Notes: generated from the letters alone by a model not told the origin. Shown: positions 6,575 to 13,542, numbered from the stretch's first letter. The stretch is DNA of 14,389 nt from CAYLZO01 sp964387775 (GCA_964387775.1 CAYLZO010000133.1:1-14389); one strand, 5' to 3'. Made by a program: numbers and translations.

Positions 6575-7126
6575 CCCCAGGACGCCCAAAACGTCGTGAG
6601 CCAGGTGGCCGAGGAGTTCGGGCGGCTCGACGTCCTGGTCAACAACGCCGGCATCTACGAGGTGCTGCCCGTCGAAGAGATCTCGGAGGCGCAGTGGGAT
6701 CGCGTGCTGGACGTGAACCTCAAGGGCGCCTTCTTTTGCTGCCAGGCCGTCGTGCCGGCCATGAAGCGCCAGGGTGAGGGACGCATCGTGAGCGTCGCCT
6801 CGTCGGCGGGCAAGGCGGGGGGCACGCTGGCCGGGGCACACTATTCGGTGTCCAAGGCCGGCGTGATCTGCCTGACCAAGCAGTTGGCCCGCGAGCTTGG
6901 CCCTTACGGCATCACGGTCAACGCCGTGGCGCCGGGACGCATCGACACGCCCATGATCCGCGTCGCGTCGGACGAGGAGAACGAGGCGTTTGTGCGGCGG
7001 ACGCCGCTGGGCCGGCTGGGGACCCCCGAGGACGTGGCCGGCGCCGTCGTCTTTTTGGCCTCCGACGCGGCCAGTTTCATTACCGGCGAGATCGTGGACG
7101 TGAACGGGGGGTTGTTGATAGACTAA
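6575..7126 (+). CDS. SDR-family dehydrogenase 2, C-terminal part (starts in assembly gap)
   Basis: The last 183 residues of a classical SDR. It opens inside the helix before the active-site strand (PQDAQNVVSQVAEEFGRLDV), then LVNNAG, the NxxN-type helix DVNLKGAFF, catalytic serine in IVSVASSAG, YSVSK (Tyr and Lys of Y-x3-K), NAVAPGRIDTPM, and the C-terminal SFITGEIVDVNGG, all canonical. The glycine-rich cofactor motif and the start codon are lost in the gap; the GTG at 6596 is internal and not the real start. It is probably cotranscribed with the cupin and SDR 1. Its stop is 22 nt from the convergent antitoxin gene, with no obvious terminator between. FabG-like or polyol/sugar dehydrogenases share these features. 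Confidence 0.9.
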   Translation, partial: PQDAQNVVSQVAEEFGRLDVLVNNAGIYEVLPVEEISEAQWDRVLDVNLKGAFFCCQAVVPAMKRQGEGRIVSVASSAGKAGGTLAGAHYSVSKAGVICLTKQLARELGPYGITVNAVAPGRIDTPMIRVASDEENEAFVRRTPLGRLGTPEDVAGAVVFLASDAASFITGEIVDVNGGLLID

Positions 7127-7148
7127 CAGGCGGAAAGTGACATCCCCG

Positions 7149-7412
7149 CTAGGTGCTCACGAGTTCCCGGCGCAAGAACTGGTTGACAAACGAATCGGGT
7201 GGAATGCCCTGCGTGGCGGCCAATTGCTCGACGGTGCGATAGACGACGTCATCTAGAAGCACGACAAAGCGACGCTCCTGAATATCTACCTCGCACTCTA
7301 CGTCTTCCATCTCGTCCCAGTAGTCGGCAGCCGAATGGGTATCCCAGAACTCGCCCGCTTCTTCCAAAGACTTGAATCCTTTGGGGATTTGATCCTTTTT
7401 ATAGTCTGTCAT
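7149..7412 (-). CDS. BrnA/CopG-type antitoxin
   Basis: An 87-residue acidic protein. Its N-terminal half carries PKGFKSLEEAGEFWDTHSAADYWDEM, the FWDTH...DYWDE pattern of CopG-type antitoxins, and its C-terminal half a ribbon-helix-helix-like segment (VVLLDDVVYRTVEQLAATQGIPPDSFVNQFL). It should bind and neutralise the upstream toxin and repress the shared promoter. ATG 7412 overlaps the toxin gene end by 14 nt (toxin stop 7399-7401), implying translational coupling; a GTG at 7448 is a less likely start because it lies deep inside the toxin gene. The toxin-first order is that of brnT-brnA. Confidence 0.8.
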   Translation of the reverse strand: MTDYKKDQIPKGFKSLEEAGEFWDTHSAADYWDEMEDVECEVDIQERRFVVLLDDVVYRTVEQLAATQGIPPDSFVNQFLRRELVST

Positions 7413-7683
7413 ACTCCCGTCTTTCTCCAGCGTCCATATCCCGGGCACTGATTACCAATGCGTCACGGGTCTTTTTGTAGACAAAAAAGACACTCGGATA
7501 CCGCCCGGCCTCAGTCTGACCTAGGGCCAGGTAGACGTCCTCACCCTTTACGTGGCCGCGCTGGATGCGTCGAACCCGCTTCCGGTTGTGTAGCGCTTCC
7601 TCAACTTCTGCAACTTCAACCCGATGCTTGTCCCAGAGCTTGTTCACGAATTTCTGATACCAGATGATGTGGTTGATTCTCAT
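7399..7683 (-). CDS. BrnT-family ribonuclease toxin
   Basis: A 94-residue basic protein with the BrnT layout: an N-terminal helical segment (KLWDKHRVEVAEVEEALHN), a central EDVYLALGQTEAGRYPSVFFVY strand pair, and the ending ALVISARDMDAGERREYDRL, matching the family's vISAR...ER..Y signature. BrnT toxins are RelE-fold ribonucleases that stop translation and are held in check by BrnA. ATG 7683 has GAGG 8 nt upstream. It sits between two sets of metabolic genes on the strand opposite to the SDRs and may have been acquired independently or act as a local stabiliser. Divergent BrnT homologues exist, so activity is not assured. Confidence 0.8.
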   Translation of the reverse strand: MRINHIIWYQKFVNKLWDKHRVEVAEVEEALHNRKRVRRIQRGHVKGEDVYLALGQTEAGRYPSVFFVYKKTRDALVISARDMDAGERREYDRL

Positions 7684-7709
7684 GCGATCAGCCTCGATTT
7701 TGTGCCTGC

Positions 7710-7738
7710 ATTATACTCCAGTTCGCAGCTTCATGCAA
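7710..7738 (-). promoter_or_regulatory. Toxin-antitoxin promoter
   Basis: Minus strand: -35 TTGCAT (7738-7733), 17-nt spacer, perfect -10 TATAAT (7715-7710), about 20 nt before the toxin ribosome site. No ATCGATWATCG site is present, so this pair is not part of the proposed GntR regulon. Confidence 0.7.
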
Positions 7739-7767
7739 GGGGCAGACTCGCTCGATTGAATCTTCAC

Positions 7768-8805
7768 TTATCCACCTGGTTCCAGGACAATCTTGAGCCC
7801 CTCCCCCTCCTCGACCAGCCGAAACGCCTCGCGCCACTCGGCCAGGGGCAGGACGTGGCTGACCAGCGACTCGGTGTCCACCTGGCCCCGGCCCAGCAGG
7901 GCGAGGGCCCGCTGCCACGAGGTCCAGCGCTGGCCCAGCGAGCCGGTGACGCGCAGCTCCTTGTAGGCGATGCGGTCGAAGGCCAGCTCAAAGGGGCCGG
8001 GAAAGAGGCCGACCTGGGTGTACTGCCCGCCCCGGCGGGTCACGTCCAGGCCCAGGCGGGCGGCAGCCGGGGCGCCCGCACACTCCAGGAACACGTCGGC
8101 GCCCCGGCCGGCGGTCAAGTCCTGGATGAGACGCATTGCGTTTTCCACTTCGACGTTGACGGTGCGGTCGGCGCCCAGGCGGCGGGCCAGCGCCAGGCGC
8201 CCGGCGTCGGGCGACGTGCCGCACATCACGGCCACGCCGCCGCCGGCCTTGACCAGTTGCAGGCAGAGCAGGCCGATGGTCCCCGGCCCGGTGAGGACCA
8301 CCACGTCGCCGGGCGAAATCGTGGTCAGCTCCAGAACGGCGTGCACGCAGCAGGCCAGCGGCTCGCTCAGCGCCCCGGCGACGAATCCGACCGTCTCCGG
8401 CAGGCGGTGAAGCTGCCGCTCGTTGACCACGCAATACTGGGCGAAACAGCCGTCAAAGGCGTAGCCGACGACGTCCCGGTCGGCGCACAGGTTGTAGCGC
8501 CCCAGACGGCACTGGAGGCAGATGCCGCAAGCCGTCGCCGTCGTCTCGCAGGTGACCCGGTCGCCGGCGCGCCAGTCCATCACCCCATCGCCCACCTCGA
8601 CGATCACGCCCGCGAACTCGTGGCCCATGACCACCGGCGGCTCGATGGCGATGGCGATCTCGTCGTGGTAGATGTGCAGGTCCGAGCCGCAGACGCCGGC
8701 GGCTTTGACCTCCACCTTGACCTGGCCGGGGCCGGGCGCCGGCTCGGGCACGTCGCGCAATTCGACGTGGCCTGGCCCCGATGCGTATTTGACGATGGCT
8801 TCCAT
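7768..8805 (-). CDS. Zinc-dependent MDR dehydrogenase (polyol/threonine dehydrogenase type)
   Basis: A 345-residue medium-chain dehydrogenase that would oxidise a secondary alcohol with NAD(P). Catalytic zinc ligands are C39 (GVCGSD) and H62/E63 (GHE), with E148 in ALSEPLACC. The structural zinc site is the four cysteines C93, C96, C99 and C107 (CGICLQCRLGRYNLC). The cofactor motif GPGTIG is at 173-178. The pattern resembles sorbitol, threonine or 2,3-butanediol dehydrogenases, which cannot be separated by eye. ATG 8805 has AAGGAGG 5 nt upstream. It is transcribed divergently from the Mo-hydroxylase operon across a 365-nt region holding both promoters, which suggests shared function, though no ATCGATWATCG lies on its own promoter. 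Confidence 0.9.
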   Translation of the reverse strand: MEAIVKYASGPGHVELRDVPEPAPGPGQVKVEVKAAGVCGSDLHIYHDEIAIAIEPPVVMGHEFAGVIVEVGDGVMDWRAGDRVTCETTATACGICLQCRLGRYNLCADRDVVGYAFDGCFAQYCVVNERQLHRLPETVGFVAGALSEPLACCVHAVLELTTISPGDVVVLTGPGTIGLLCLQLVKAGGGVAVMCGTSPDAGRLALARRLGADRTVNVEVENAMRLIQDLTAGRGADVFLECAGAPAAARLGLDVTRRGGQYTQVGLFPGPFELAFDRIAYKELRVTGSLGQRWTSWQRALALLGRGQVDTESLVSHVLPLAEWREAFRLVEEGEGLKIVLEPGG

Positions 8806-8845
8806 TCTGGCCTCCTTGGAACAAATGCTGGGTTTCCTGGCCGTG

Positions 8846-8874
8846 ATTGTATGTCACAGCGGCGACACTGTCAA
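8846..8874 (-). promoter_or_regulatory. MDR dehydrogenase promoter
   Basis: Minus strand: -35 TTGACA (8874-8869), 17-nt spacer, -10 TACAAT (8851-8846). The expected leader is about 34 nt with AAGGAGG before the start. Its -35 box is 21 bp from that of the divergent plus-strand promoter. Confidence 0.75.
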
Positions 8875-8895
8875 CCGGCACTAATGAATTGGCAC

Positions 8896-8955
8896 TTGAC
8901 AGGGGGGCAAGCCTATGGTAGAATCGGGACAGATAATCGATTATCGGTTATCGAT
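8896..8955 (+). promoter_or_regulatory. Mo-hydroxylase operon promoter with downstream putative operator
   Basis: -35 TTGACA (8896-8901), 17-nt spacer, -10 TAGAAT (8919-8924). Eleven nt further is ATCGATTATCG (8936-8946), part of an extended site 8933-8955 that ends with a second half, GGTTATCGAT. The first 12 nt, ATAATCGATTAT, are a perfect palindrome. This is the third copy of the gntR/cupin operator and the longest. Confidence 0.78.
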
Positions 8956-9170
8956 GTAGCCGGAGCGCTCGCTTTGGCTGTTGGACTATCCCCAATCGCT
9001 GCATAACAAAAAGAGAGCGTATCGAGTGCTCGATGGACAGAGCGTAATAACCATGAGGACGACCCCGAAGCAGGGGGGAAAGGAGGGGTAGGGCAGATCA
9101 CATCACGAACGTGGCTATTCCACAGTGCAGGTTCAAAACACTTCCCTGAGAAGAAATGGAGGGTTCACTC
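8931..9170 (+). promoter_or_regulatory. Long (~240 nt) 5' leader of the Mo-hydroxylase operon
   Basis: The predicted transcription start near 8931 is about 240 nt before ATG 9171. The leader holds the operator, a small stem ATCGAG-TG-CTCGAT (9021-9034) and a 12-codon open frame from 9054 overlapping an AAAGGAGGGG stretch. No known riboswitch could be identified by eye; a molybdenum-cofactor element is conceivable but unsupported. Confidence 0.4.
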
Positions 9171-10022
9171 ATGAGAGAAGTCAGCTATTTCGCGCCGACG
9201 GACATCGGCGAAGCGGTCCAGTTGCTCGCCGAGCACGGCGATGAGGCCGCGATCCTGGCTGGGGGCACCGATCTCGTCGCCCAACTCAACTACTACGAGA
9301 TCAAGCCGAGCGCGCTGCTCTACATCGGCCAGCTCGGCTTGGGCTACGTCAAGGAAGAGGACGGGCAGTTGGTGATCGGCGCCGGCACGACGGTCGAATC
9401 CCTGCTCAACGACGAACTCGTTGGCAAGGAATTCCCCGCGCTGGTCCAGGCCGCCCAGACCCACGGCAGCATCGCCATTCGCAACGCGGCCACCATCGGC
9501 GGCAACCTGGGCACGGCATCTCCGGCCGGGGACCTCATCCCGCCGTTGATGGTGATGGACGCCGAGGTGGTCCTGGCCAGCACCGGCGGCGAGCGGACCG
9601 TACGCGTCGACGAGTTCTTTACCGGGCCGGGCGAGACGGTAAAAGCCGCCAACGAACTCATCGTCGAGATCCGCGTCCCCCTACTCGAAGGCAAGGCCGT
9701 CTACAAAAAGCTGGGGCGGCGCAAGGCGCAGCAGTGCTCCATCGCCACGGCCACCGTCCGGCTGGTTATGGACGGCGACGTGTGCCGCGAGGCACGCATC
9801 GTGCTGGGCTCGATGGCGCCCAAGCCCATCCGCTGCCCGATAGCCGAAAAGATGCTCCTGGGGCACACGGTGGACGAGGCGTTGATCGCCGAGTGCGCCG
9901 CCCAGGCCATTGCCGAAAGCAGCCCCATCGACGATCAACGTGCCACGGCCTGGTATCGGAAGAAGGCAGGCACCGCCATGGTGGCCCGCGCCCTGGCCGA
10001 GGCGGCCGGGGTCGAGAGCTAG
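9171..10022 (+). CDS. Molybdenum hydroxylase, FAD-binding subunit
   Basis: A 283-residue subunit of the xanthine dehydrogenase family that carries FAD and passes electrons from the iron-sulfur subunit to the acceptor. The FAD-binding motifs are AGGTDL (30-35) and TIGGNLGTASPAGD (108-121); the C-terminal third is the CO-dehydrogenase-flavoprotein-type domain (KKLGRRKAQQCSIA onward). Its length (~30 kDa) fits the family. ATG 9171 is chosen over 9156 because GGAGGG (9158-9163) sits 7 nt before it and 9156 lies inside that site. It is the first gene of a tight operon (18 nt, 5 nt and 2 nt to the next genes) driven by the operator-bearing promoter at 8896. Confidence 0.93.
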   Translation: MREVSYFAPTDIGEAVQLLAEHGDEAAILAGGTDLVAQLNYYEIKPSALLYIGQLGLGYVKEEDGQLVIGAGTTVESLLNDELVGKEFPALVQAAQTHGSIAIRNAATIGGNLGTASPAGDLIPPLMVMDAEVVLASTGGERTVRVDEFFTGPGETVKAANELIVEIRVPLLEGKAVYKKLGRRKAQQCSIATATVRLVMDGDVCREARIVLGSMAPKPIRCPIAEKMLLGHTVDEALIAECAAQAIAESSPIDDQRATAWYRKKAGTAMVARALAEAAGVES

Positions 10023-10040
10023 CGAGGAGGCAAAACAACC

Positions 10041-10529
10041 ATGAAACAGATACTTTCCTTTGTGTTGAACGGCTCCCCTGTAGACGTCGTCGCCACCCCG
10101 ACAGAGACCCTGCTGGACGTGTTGCGGGAGAAACTGGGGGTGACGGGACCCAAGCGCGGTTGTGACGATGGGGATTGCGGCACCTGCACCGTCCTGATCG
10201 ACGGCCAGCCGGTCCGCTCCTGCCTGACCATCGCGCTGACCGTCGCCGGGAAGAGCGTCCTGACGGTGGAGGGCCTGAGCCAGAACGGGGACTTGCATCC
10301 CTTGCAGCAGGCGTTCCACGAGCACGGGGCCTTCCAATGTGGCTTTTGCACGCCCGGCATGCTCATGAGCGCCAAGGCCCTGCTCGACGCCAGCCCGGAG
10401 CCCACGCGAGACGAGATCCGGGAACATATGTCGGGCAACCTCTGCCGCTGTGGGAGCTACGAGGAGGTCGTCGAGGCCATCCAGGCAGTGGCCGCCGGTG
10501 AGTACGCCCCGTCTGGGGGTAAGGAGTAG
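10041..10529 (+). CDS. Molybdenum hydroxylase, 2Fe-2S subunit
   Basis: A 162-residue electron-transfer subunit with two 2Fe-2S clusters. The plant-ferredoxin-like N-terminal cluster uses C41, C46, C49 and C61 (GCDDGDCGTCTVL...SC). The helical C-terminal cluster near the molybdenum uses C100, C103, C135 and C137 (QCGFCTPGM, GNLCRCGSY). All eight cysteines are present at standard spacing. ATG 10041 has GAGGAGG 10 nt upstream. The stop codon (10527-10529) sits immediately after AAGGAG, which serves as the ribosome site of the next gene, so translation is probably coupled. No twin-arginine signal is seen in any subunit, so the enzyme is cytoplasmic. Confidence 0.95.
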   Translation: MKQILSFVLNGSPVDVVATPTETLLDVLREKLGVTGPKRGCDDGDCGTCTVLIDGQPVRSCLTIALTVAGKSVLTVEGLSQNGDLHPLQQAFHEHGAFQCGFCTPGMLMSAKALLDASPEPTRDEIREHMSGNLCRCGSYEEVVEAIQAVAAGEYAPSGGKE

Positions 10530-10534
10530 TAACC

Positions 10535-11839
10535 ATGACCGAATACGTTGGAAAAGCAATGCCACGATACGACGGAATCGGGCAGGTGCAGGGGCAGACC
10601 AAGTTCGTGGACGACTTTGTCTTGCCCGGCATGCTCTACGCCAAGGCCCTGCGCAGCCCGGTCCACAAGGGCATCGTCCGCAACGTGGACTTGACGGCGG
10701 CGGAAAAGGTGCCCGGCGTGGTCGGATTCGTGACCGCCGATGACATCCCGGGGGCCAAGGTCTTTGGCGCCTGCAACGACCAGCCGGTGCTGGCCGACGA
10801 GTTTGTGGCCTACAAGGGCGAGGATATTGCCCTGGTGGTAGCCGCCGACGAAGACGCCTGCATGGAGGCCCTGGAGAAGGTCAAGCTCGACGTCGAGGAG
10901 CAGGAGCCGGTCTTTGACATGTTCGAGGCCATCAAGCCCGACGCGCCCCTGGTCCGGCCTAATCTGAAGAGCAATCTGTGGGATTACGGCGATGGCATGA
11001 CGACCCGCGTGATGTACCTGGGCGACGTGGAGGCGGGGTTCGCCGAGGCCGACTACATCGTCGAGGGCCGCTACCAGACGGGCGAACAGGACCACGCGGC
11101 CATGGAGCCGATGGTCTCGGTGGCCTATTTCGACGATGCCGAGCGGCTGGCGATCCACACCCACAGCCAGTGCCTCTACTTCCAGTTGGGCCAGTTAGCC
11201 GCCATCTTTGACCTGCCCATGAGCCGTATCCGCTACATCGGCGGCACCGTCGGCGGCGGATTTGGTGGCAAGAACCACATCCACGCCGACCACCTGGCCG
11301 GGCTGGCGGCCATCAAGTTCCGCAAGCCGGTCAAGTACCGCATGAGCCGCCGCGAGGACCTGCCCTACTCGACCAAGCGCGGCGTCTTTATCCTGGAGTA
11401 CAAGACGGGCGTCAAGAAGGACGGCCGGCTGACGGCCAACCACATCAAGCTCTGGCACGACTCTGGCGCCTACGGTGGCTTTTCGCCCTACGGCGTGGAA
11501 AAGTGCTCCATGTTTGCCTCCGGGCCGTACCACATCCCCAACATGCGCGCCGATGGCCAGTGCGTTCTGACCAACAAGGCGGGCTCCAGCTCCATGCGCG
11601 GCTTTACGATTATGAACGGCCAGTTCCCCATGGAGATGCAGATGTCCAAGATCGCCGACGAAACCGGCATCGACCCCTGGGAGCTGCGCTTCATCAACGC
11701 CTGGCGCGACGGGGACAAGGGCGTCTCGCGCTACGTGGTCCGGGGCGCCGGGGCGTTGGAAGCCATGAAAGAGGCGGCCGAGCTGCACGGGATCGAGTTG
11801 CCCGAGCAGCTCCTGGCCATGAGTTCACGAGGGAGGTAG
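10535..11839 (+). CDS. Molybdenum hydroxylase, large molybdopterin subunit (N-terminal half of the usual catalytic chain)
   Basis: A 434-residue chain equal to the first half of the usual ~770-residue catalytic subunit. The a/b hammerhead domain covers roughly residues 15-125. The first molybdopterin domain follows, with GGTVGGGFGGK (236-246) and MRGF (354-357), where the family has RGFG-PQ; here it is RGFTIMNGQ. The CO dehydrogenase motif AYRCSFR is absent. The chain ends with SSRGR and a TAG stop exactly where the second molybdopterin domain would begin. Separate large and medium molybdopterin subunits are the arrangement of Eubacterium barkeri nicotinate dehydrogenase (NdhL/NdhM), whose subunit sizes match these four genes well apart from a smaller Fe-S chain. 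The substrate, likely an N-heterocycle or aldehyde, is unassigned. Confidence 0.9.
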   Translation: MTEYVGKAMPRYDGIGQVQGQTKFVDDFVLPGMLYAKALRSPVHKGIVRNVDLTAAEKVPGVVGFVTADDIPGAKVFGACNDQPVLADEFVAYKGEDIALVVAADEDACMEALEKVKLDVEEQEPVFDMFEAIKPDAPLVRPNLKSNLWDYGDGMTTRVMYLGDVEAGFAEADYIVEGRYQTGEQDHAAMEPMVSVAYFDDAERLAIHTHSQCLYFQLGQLAAIFDLPMSRIRYIGGTVGGGFGGKNHIHADHLAGLAAIKFRKPVKYRMSRREDLPYSTKRGVFILEYKTGVKKDGRLTANHIKLWHDSGAYGGFSPYGVEKCSMFASGPYHIPNMRADGQCVLTNKAGSSSMRGFTIMNGQFPMEMQMSKIADETGIDPWELRFINAWRDGDKGVSRYVVRGAGALEAMKEAAELHGIELPEQLLAMSSRGR

Positions 11840-11841
11840 CG

Positions 11842-12849
11842 ATGAAGAAAAAAGGTGTCGGGATGGCTCTCGTATTGCATCCCAGCGGCAACAAGGGCGC
11901 GGGCGATCCCAGCAACGCGGCCATCCAACTCAAACCCGACGGCACGCTGGTCCTGTTGGTCGGCGCGGTGGACCTGGGTCAGGGCTCGACGACCATCCTC
12001 CGCCAGTTTGCGGCCGACTTGATGGAAGTGCCCATCGAGCACGTCTTTGCCAGCAACTTTGCCGACGACTTTGCGCCGCTGAGCCTGGGCAGCTTTGCCA
12101 GCCGTGTGACGCTCATCGACCCCCACGCCGTGGCCAACGCCGCCGAGGACCTGAAGAAAAAGATCCGCGAGTACGCCTCCGACCTGCTGGAGGCCCACCC
12201 GGACGACCTGGAGTACGCCGAGGGCAAGGTCTTTGTCAAGGGCGCGCCCGACCGGGCGATGACCCTCGCCGAGGTGGGCGGGGCGTCGATGTTCGGCGGT
12301 GGCGCCGACCCCGCCCTGCTGGTGGGCACGGGCGCCTGGCAGCCGGCCCGCTTCCACCCCCACGACCCCGAGACCGGCGAGATGCCGGCCGTCGGCGCCA
12401 TCTCTTTTGGTTGTGTTGTGGCCGAAGTTGAGGTGGACACTAAAACTGGCGTGGTCGATATCACCAAGATGACCCATGTGTGGGAAGTGGGCAAAGCGGT
12501 CAACCCGTTGTTGGTCCGCCAACAGATCACCGGTGGCACGCACGTCGGACTGGGCGCGGCCCTCATCGAGGATGCCTATCCCTACTATCCGGACGCCGCC
12601 TGGACGCCCGAGAACTTTAGCGACTATGCCATGCCCACCTTCATGGACTATCCGGACGAGTTCAAGTGGGGCTATACCGAGGTGCCGCATCCGGCCGGGG
12701 TCAAGGGTGCCAAGGGCTTCTCGGAGGGCTCGGCCAACGGGCCGCCGCCGGCCATCATGGCCGCCATCCACGACGCCATTGGCGTCTGGATCGACCAGTA
12801 TCCGGCCACGCCCGAGATCGTCCTGCGGGCGCTCGAAGAGAAGGAGTAA
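11842..12849 (+). CDS. Molybdenum hydroxylase, medium molybdopterin subunit (C-terminal half of the usual catalytic chain)
   Basis: A 335-residue chain matching the second molybdopterin domain. It opens with MKKKGVGMAL, the family's K-x-G-x-G segment, then VDLGQGS (43-49) contacting the cofactor. Near the end is GAKGFSEGSANGPPPAI with E295 at the position of the catalytic glutamate. ATG 11842 lies 2 nt after the stop of the large subunit and has GGGAGG (11829-11834) 7 nt upstream, inside the end of that gene. A dedicated ribosome site and a break at a domain border indicate a genuine gene split rather than a sequencing frameshift. The two chains sum to 769 residues, the usual length of the fused subunit. 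Confidence 0.9.
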   Translation: MKKKGVGMALVLHPSGNKGAGDPSNAAIQLKPDGTLVLLVGAVDLGQGSTTILRQFAADLMEVPIEHVFASNFADDFAPLSLGSFASRVTLIDPHAVANAAEDLKKKIREYASDLLEAHPDDLEYAEGKVFVKGAPDRAMTLAEVGGASMFGGGADPALLVGTGAWQPARFHPHDPETGEMPAVGAISFGCVVAEVEVDTKTGVVDITKMTHVWEVGKAVNPLLVRQQITGGTHVGLGAALIEDAYPYYPDAAWTPENFSDYAMPTFMDYPDEFKWGYTEVPHPAGVKGAKGFSEGSANGPPPAIMAAIHDAIGVWIDQYPATPEIVLRALEEKE

Positions 12850-12864
12850 CGAATACGAAAACCG

Positions 12865-13087
12865 GTCATTCTGAGTGGCGCACGGCAGCCGCCCGCCGCT
12901 CATTGTGAAAGAAACAGTCACCCGTCACAAACGGATAGTCCTGCGGATTGCGAGGAGCGAGCGACGAAGCAATCCCACCTTGGCACAGATGGGGATTGCT
13001 TCGCCGCAAACGACGCGGCTCGCAATGACAAGCTTAGTTGCTGGAGCGAAGCGCAGCGGAGCGCTCCCTCCGGTCGCTCAGAATGAC
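12865..13087. mobile_element. 223-bp nested MITE-like element
   Basis: Outer ends are the same perfect 10-bp inverted repeats as the element at 1886-2014: GTCATTCTGA (12865-12874) and TCAGAATGAC (13078-13087). Inside is a second, different palindromic unit: ATTGCGAG (12947-12954) / CTCGCAAT (13019-13026) with an inner perfect 11-bp pair GAAGCAATCCC (12966-12976) / GGGATTGCTTC (12992-13002). The right flank shares GGAGCGAAGCGCAGCGGAGC with the first element. The arrangement is that of one repeat inserted into another. It separates the Mo-hydroxylase genes from the VOC gene. Confidence 0.78.
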
Positions 13088-13101
13088 CACGTGGGAGAGG
13101 C

Positions 13102-13542
13102 ATGATCCAAGGCGTCCATCACACCTGCATCACCGTCAGCGATCTGGATCGCTCGATTGCGTTCTACCGGGGCGTCCTCGGCCTGGAGCTGGTGATGACC
13201 GAGGAGAGTGAGCGGAGCGGCGACGACCGCTCCAAGGCGCTGGGCGTCGCCAAGGCCACGGTCAAGCTGGCCATCTTGCGGGCCGGGGACGCCCAGGTGG
13301 AGCTGATCGAGTACGTCACCAGCCCGGGCCGGCCCTACGACCGCCACAACAACGACGTCGGCGCCATGCACATCGCTTTCCAGGTCGAGAACATCGACGC
13401 CGTCTACCGGCGGCTGGTGGACCACGGGGTGCGCTTTACCGCGCCGCCGGCCACCATCCCCGCCGGGCCGATGGCCGGCTGGCGCTGGACCTACTTTTTC
13501 GACCCGGACGGCGTCTCGCTGGAGATCATCCAGACGGTGTGA
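13102..13542 (+). CDS. VOC-superfamily metalloprotein (glyoxalase / epimerase / extradiol type)
   Basis: A 146-residue protein with paired beta-alpha-beta-beta-beta modules of the vicinal-oxygen-chelate fold. The metal ligands fall at the expected places: H7 (GVHHTCITVSDLDRSIAFY), E67 (QVELIEY), H90 (AMHIAFQV) and E141 (SLEIIQ). Family members include glyoxalase I, methylmalonyl-CoA epimerase, extradiol dioxygenases and resistance proteins; length and spacing resemble the glyoxalase/epimerase group, but the reaction is unknown. ATG 13102 has GGGAGAGG immediately upstream. Its start lies 15 nt after the nested repeat element, so it either reads through from the Mo-hydroxylase operon or has a promoter within the element; none is obvious. 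Fifty nt separate it from the next gene. Confidence 0.87.
   Translation: MIQGVHHTCITVSDLDRSIAFYRGVLGLELVMTEESERSGDDRSKALGVAKATVKLAILRAGDAQVELIEYVTSPGRPYDRHNNDVGAMHIAFQVENIDAVYRRLVDHGVRFTAPPATIPAGPMAGWRWTYFFDPDGVSLEIIQTV

Noticed and set aside
6310..7126. A single SDR gene across the N gap
   Set aside because: It would duplicate the helix plus GRLDV segment, and the two sides are in different frames.
8931..9170. Molybdenum-cofactor riboswitch
   Set aside because: I could not lay out the conserved stems of the known Moco element by eye, so the leader is reported only as long and unexplained.
11800..11860. Frameshift or sequencing error breaking the molybdopterin subunit
   Set aside because: The break falls at a domain border, both halves are intact, and a ribosome site precedes the second start; a natural split is known in nicotinate dehydrogenase.
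10535..12849. Aerobic CO dehydrogenase (CoxL)
   Set aside because: The CoxL active-site loop AYRCSFR is absent; the corresponding region reads SSSMRGFTIM.
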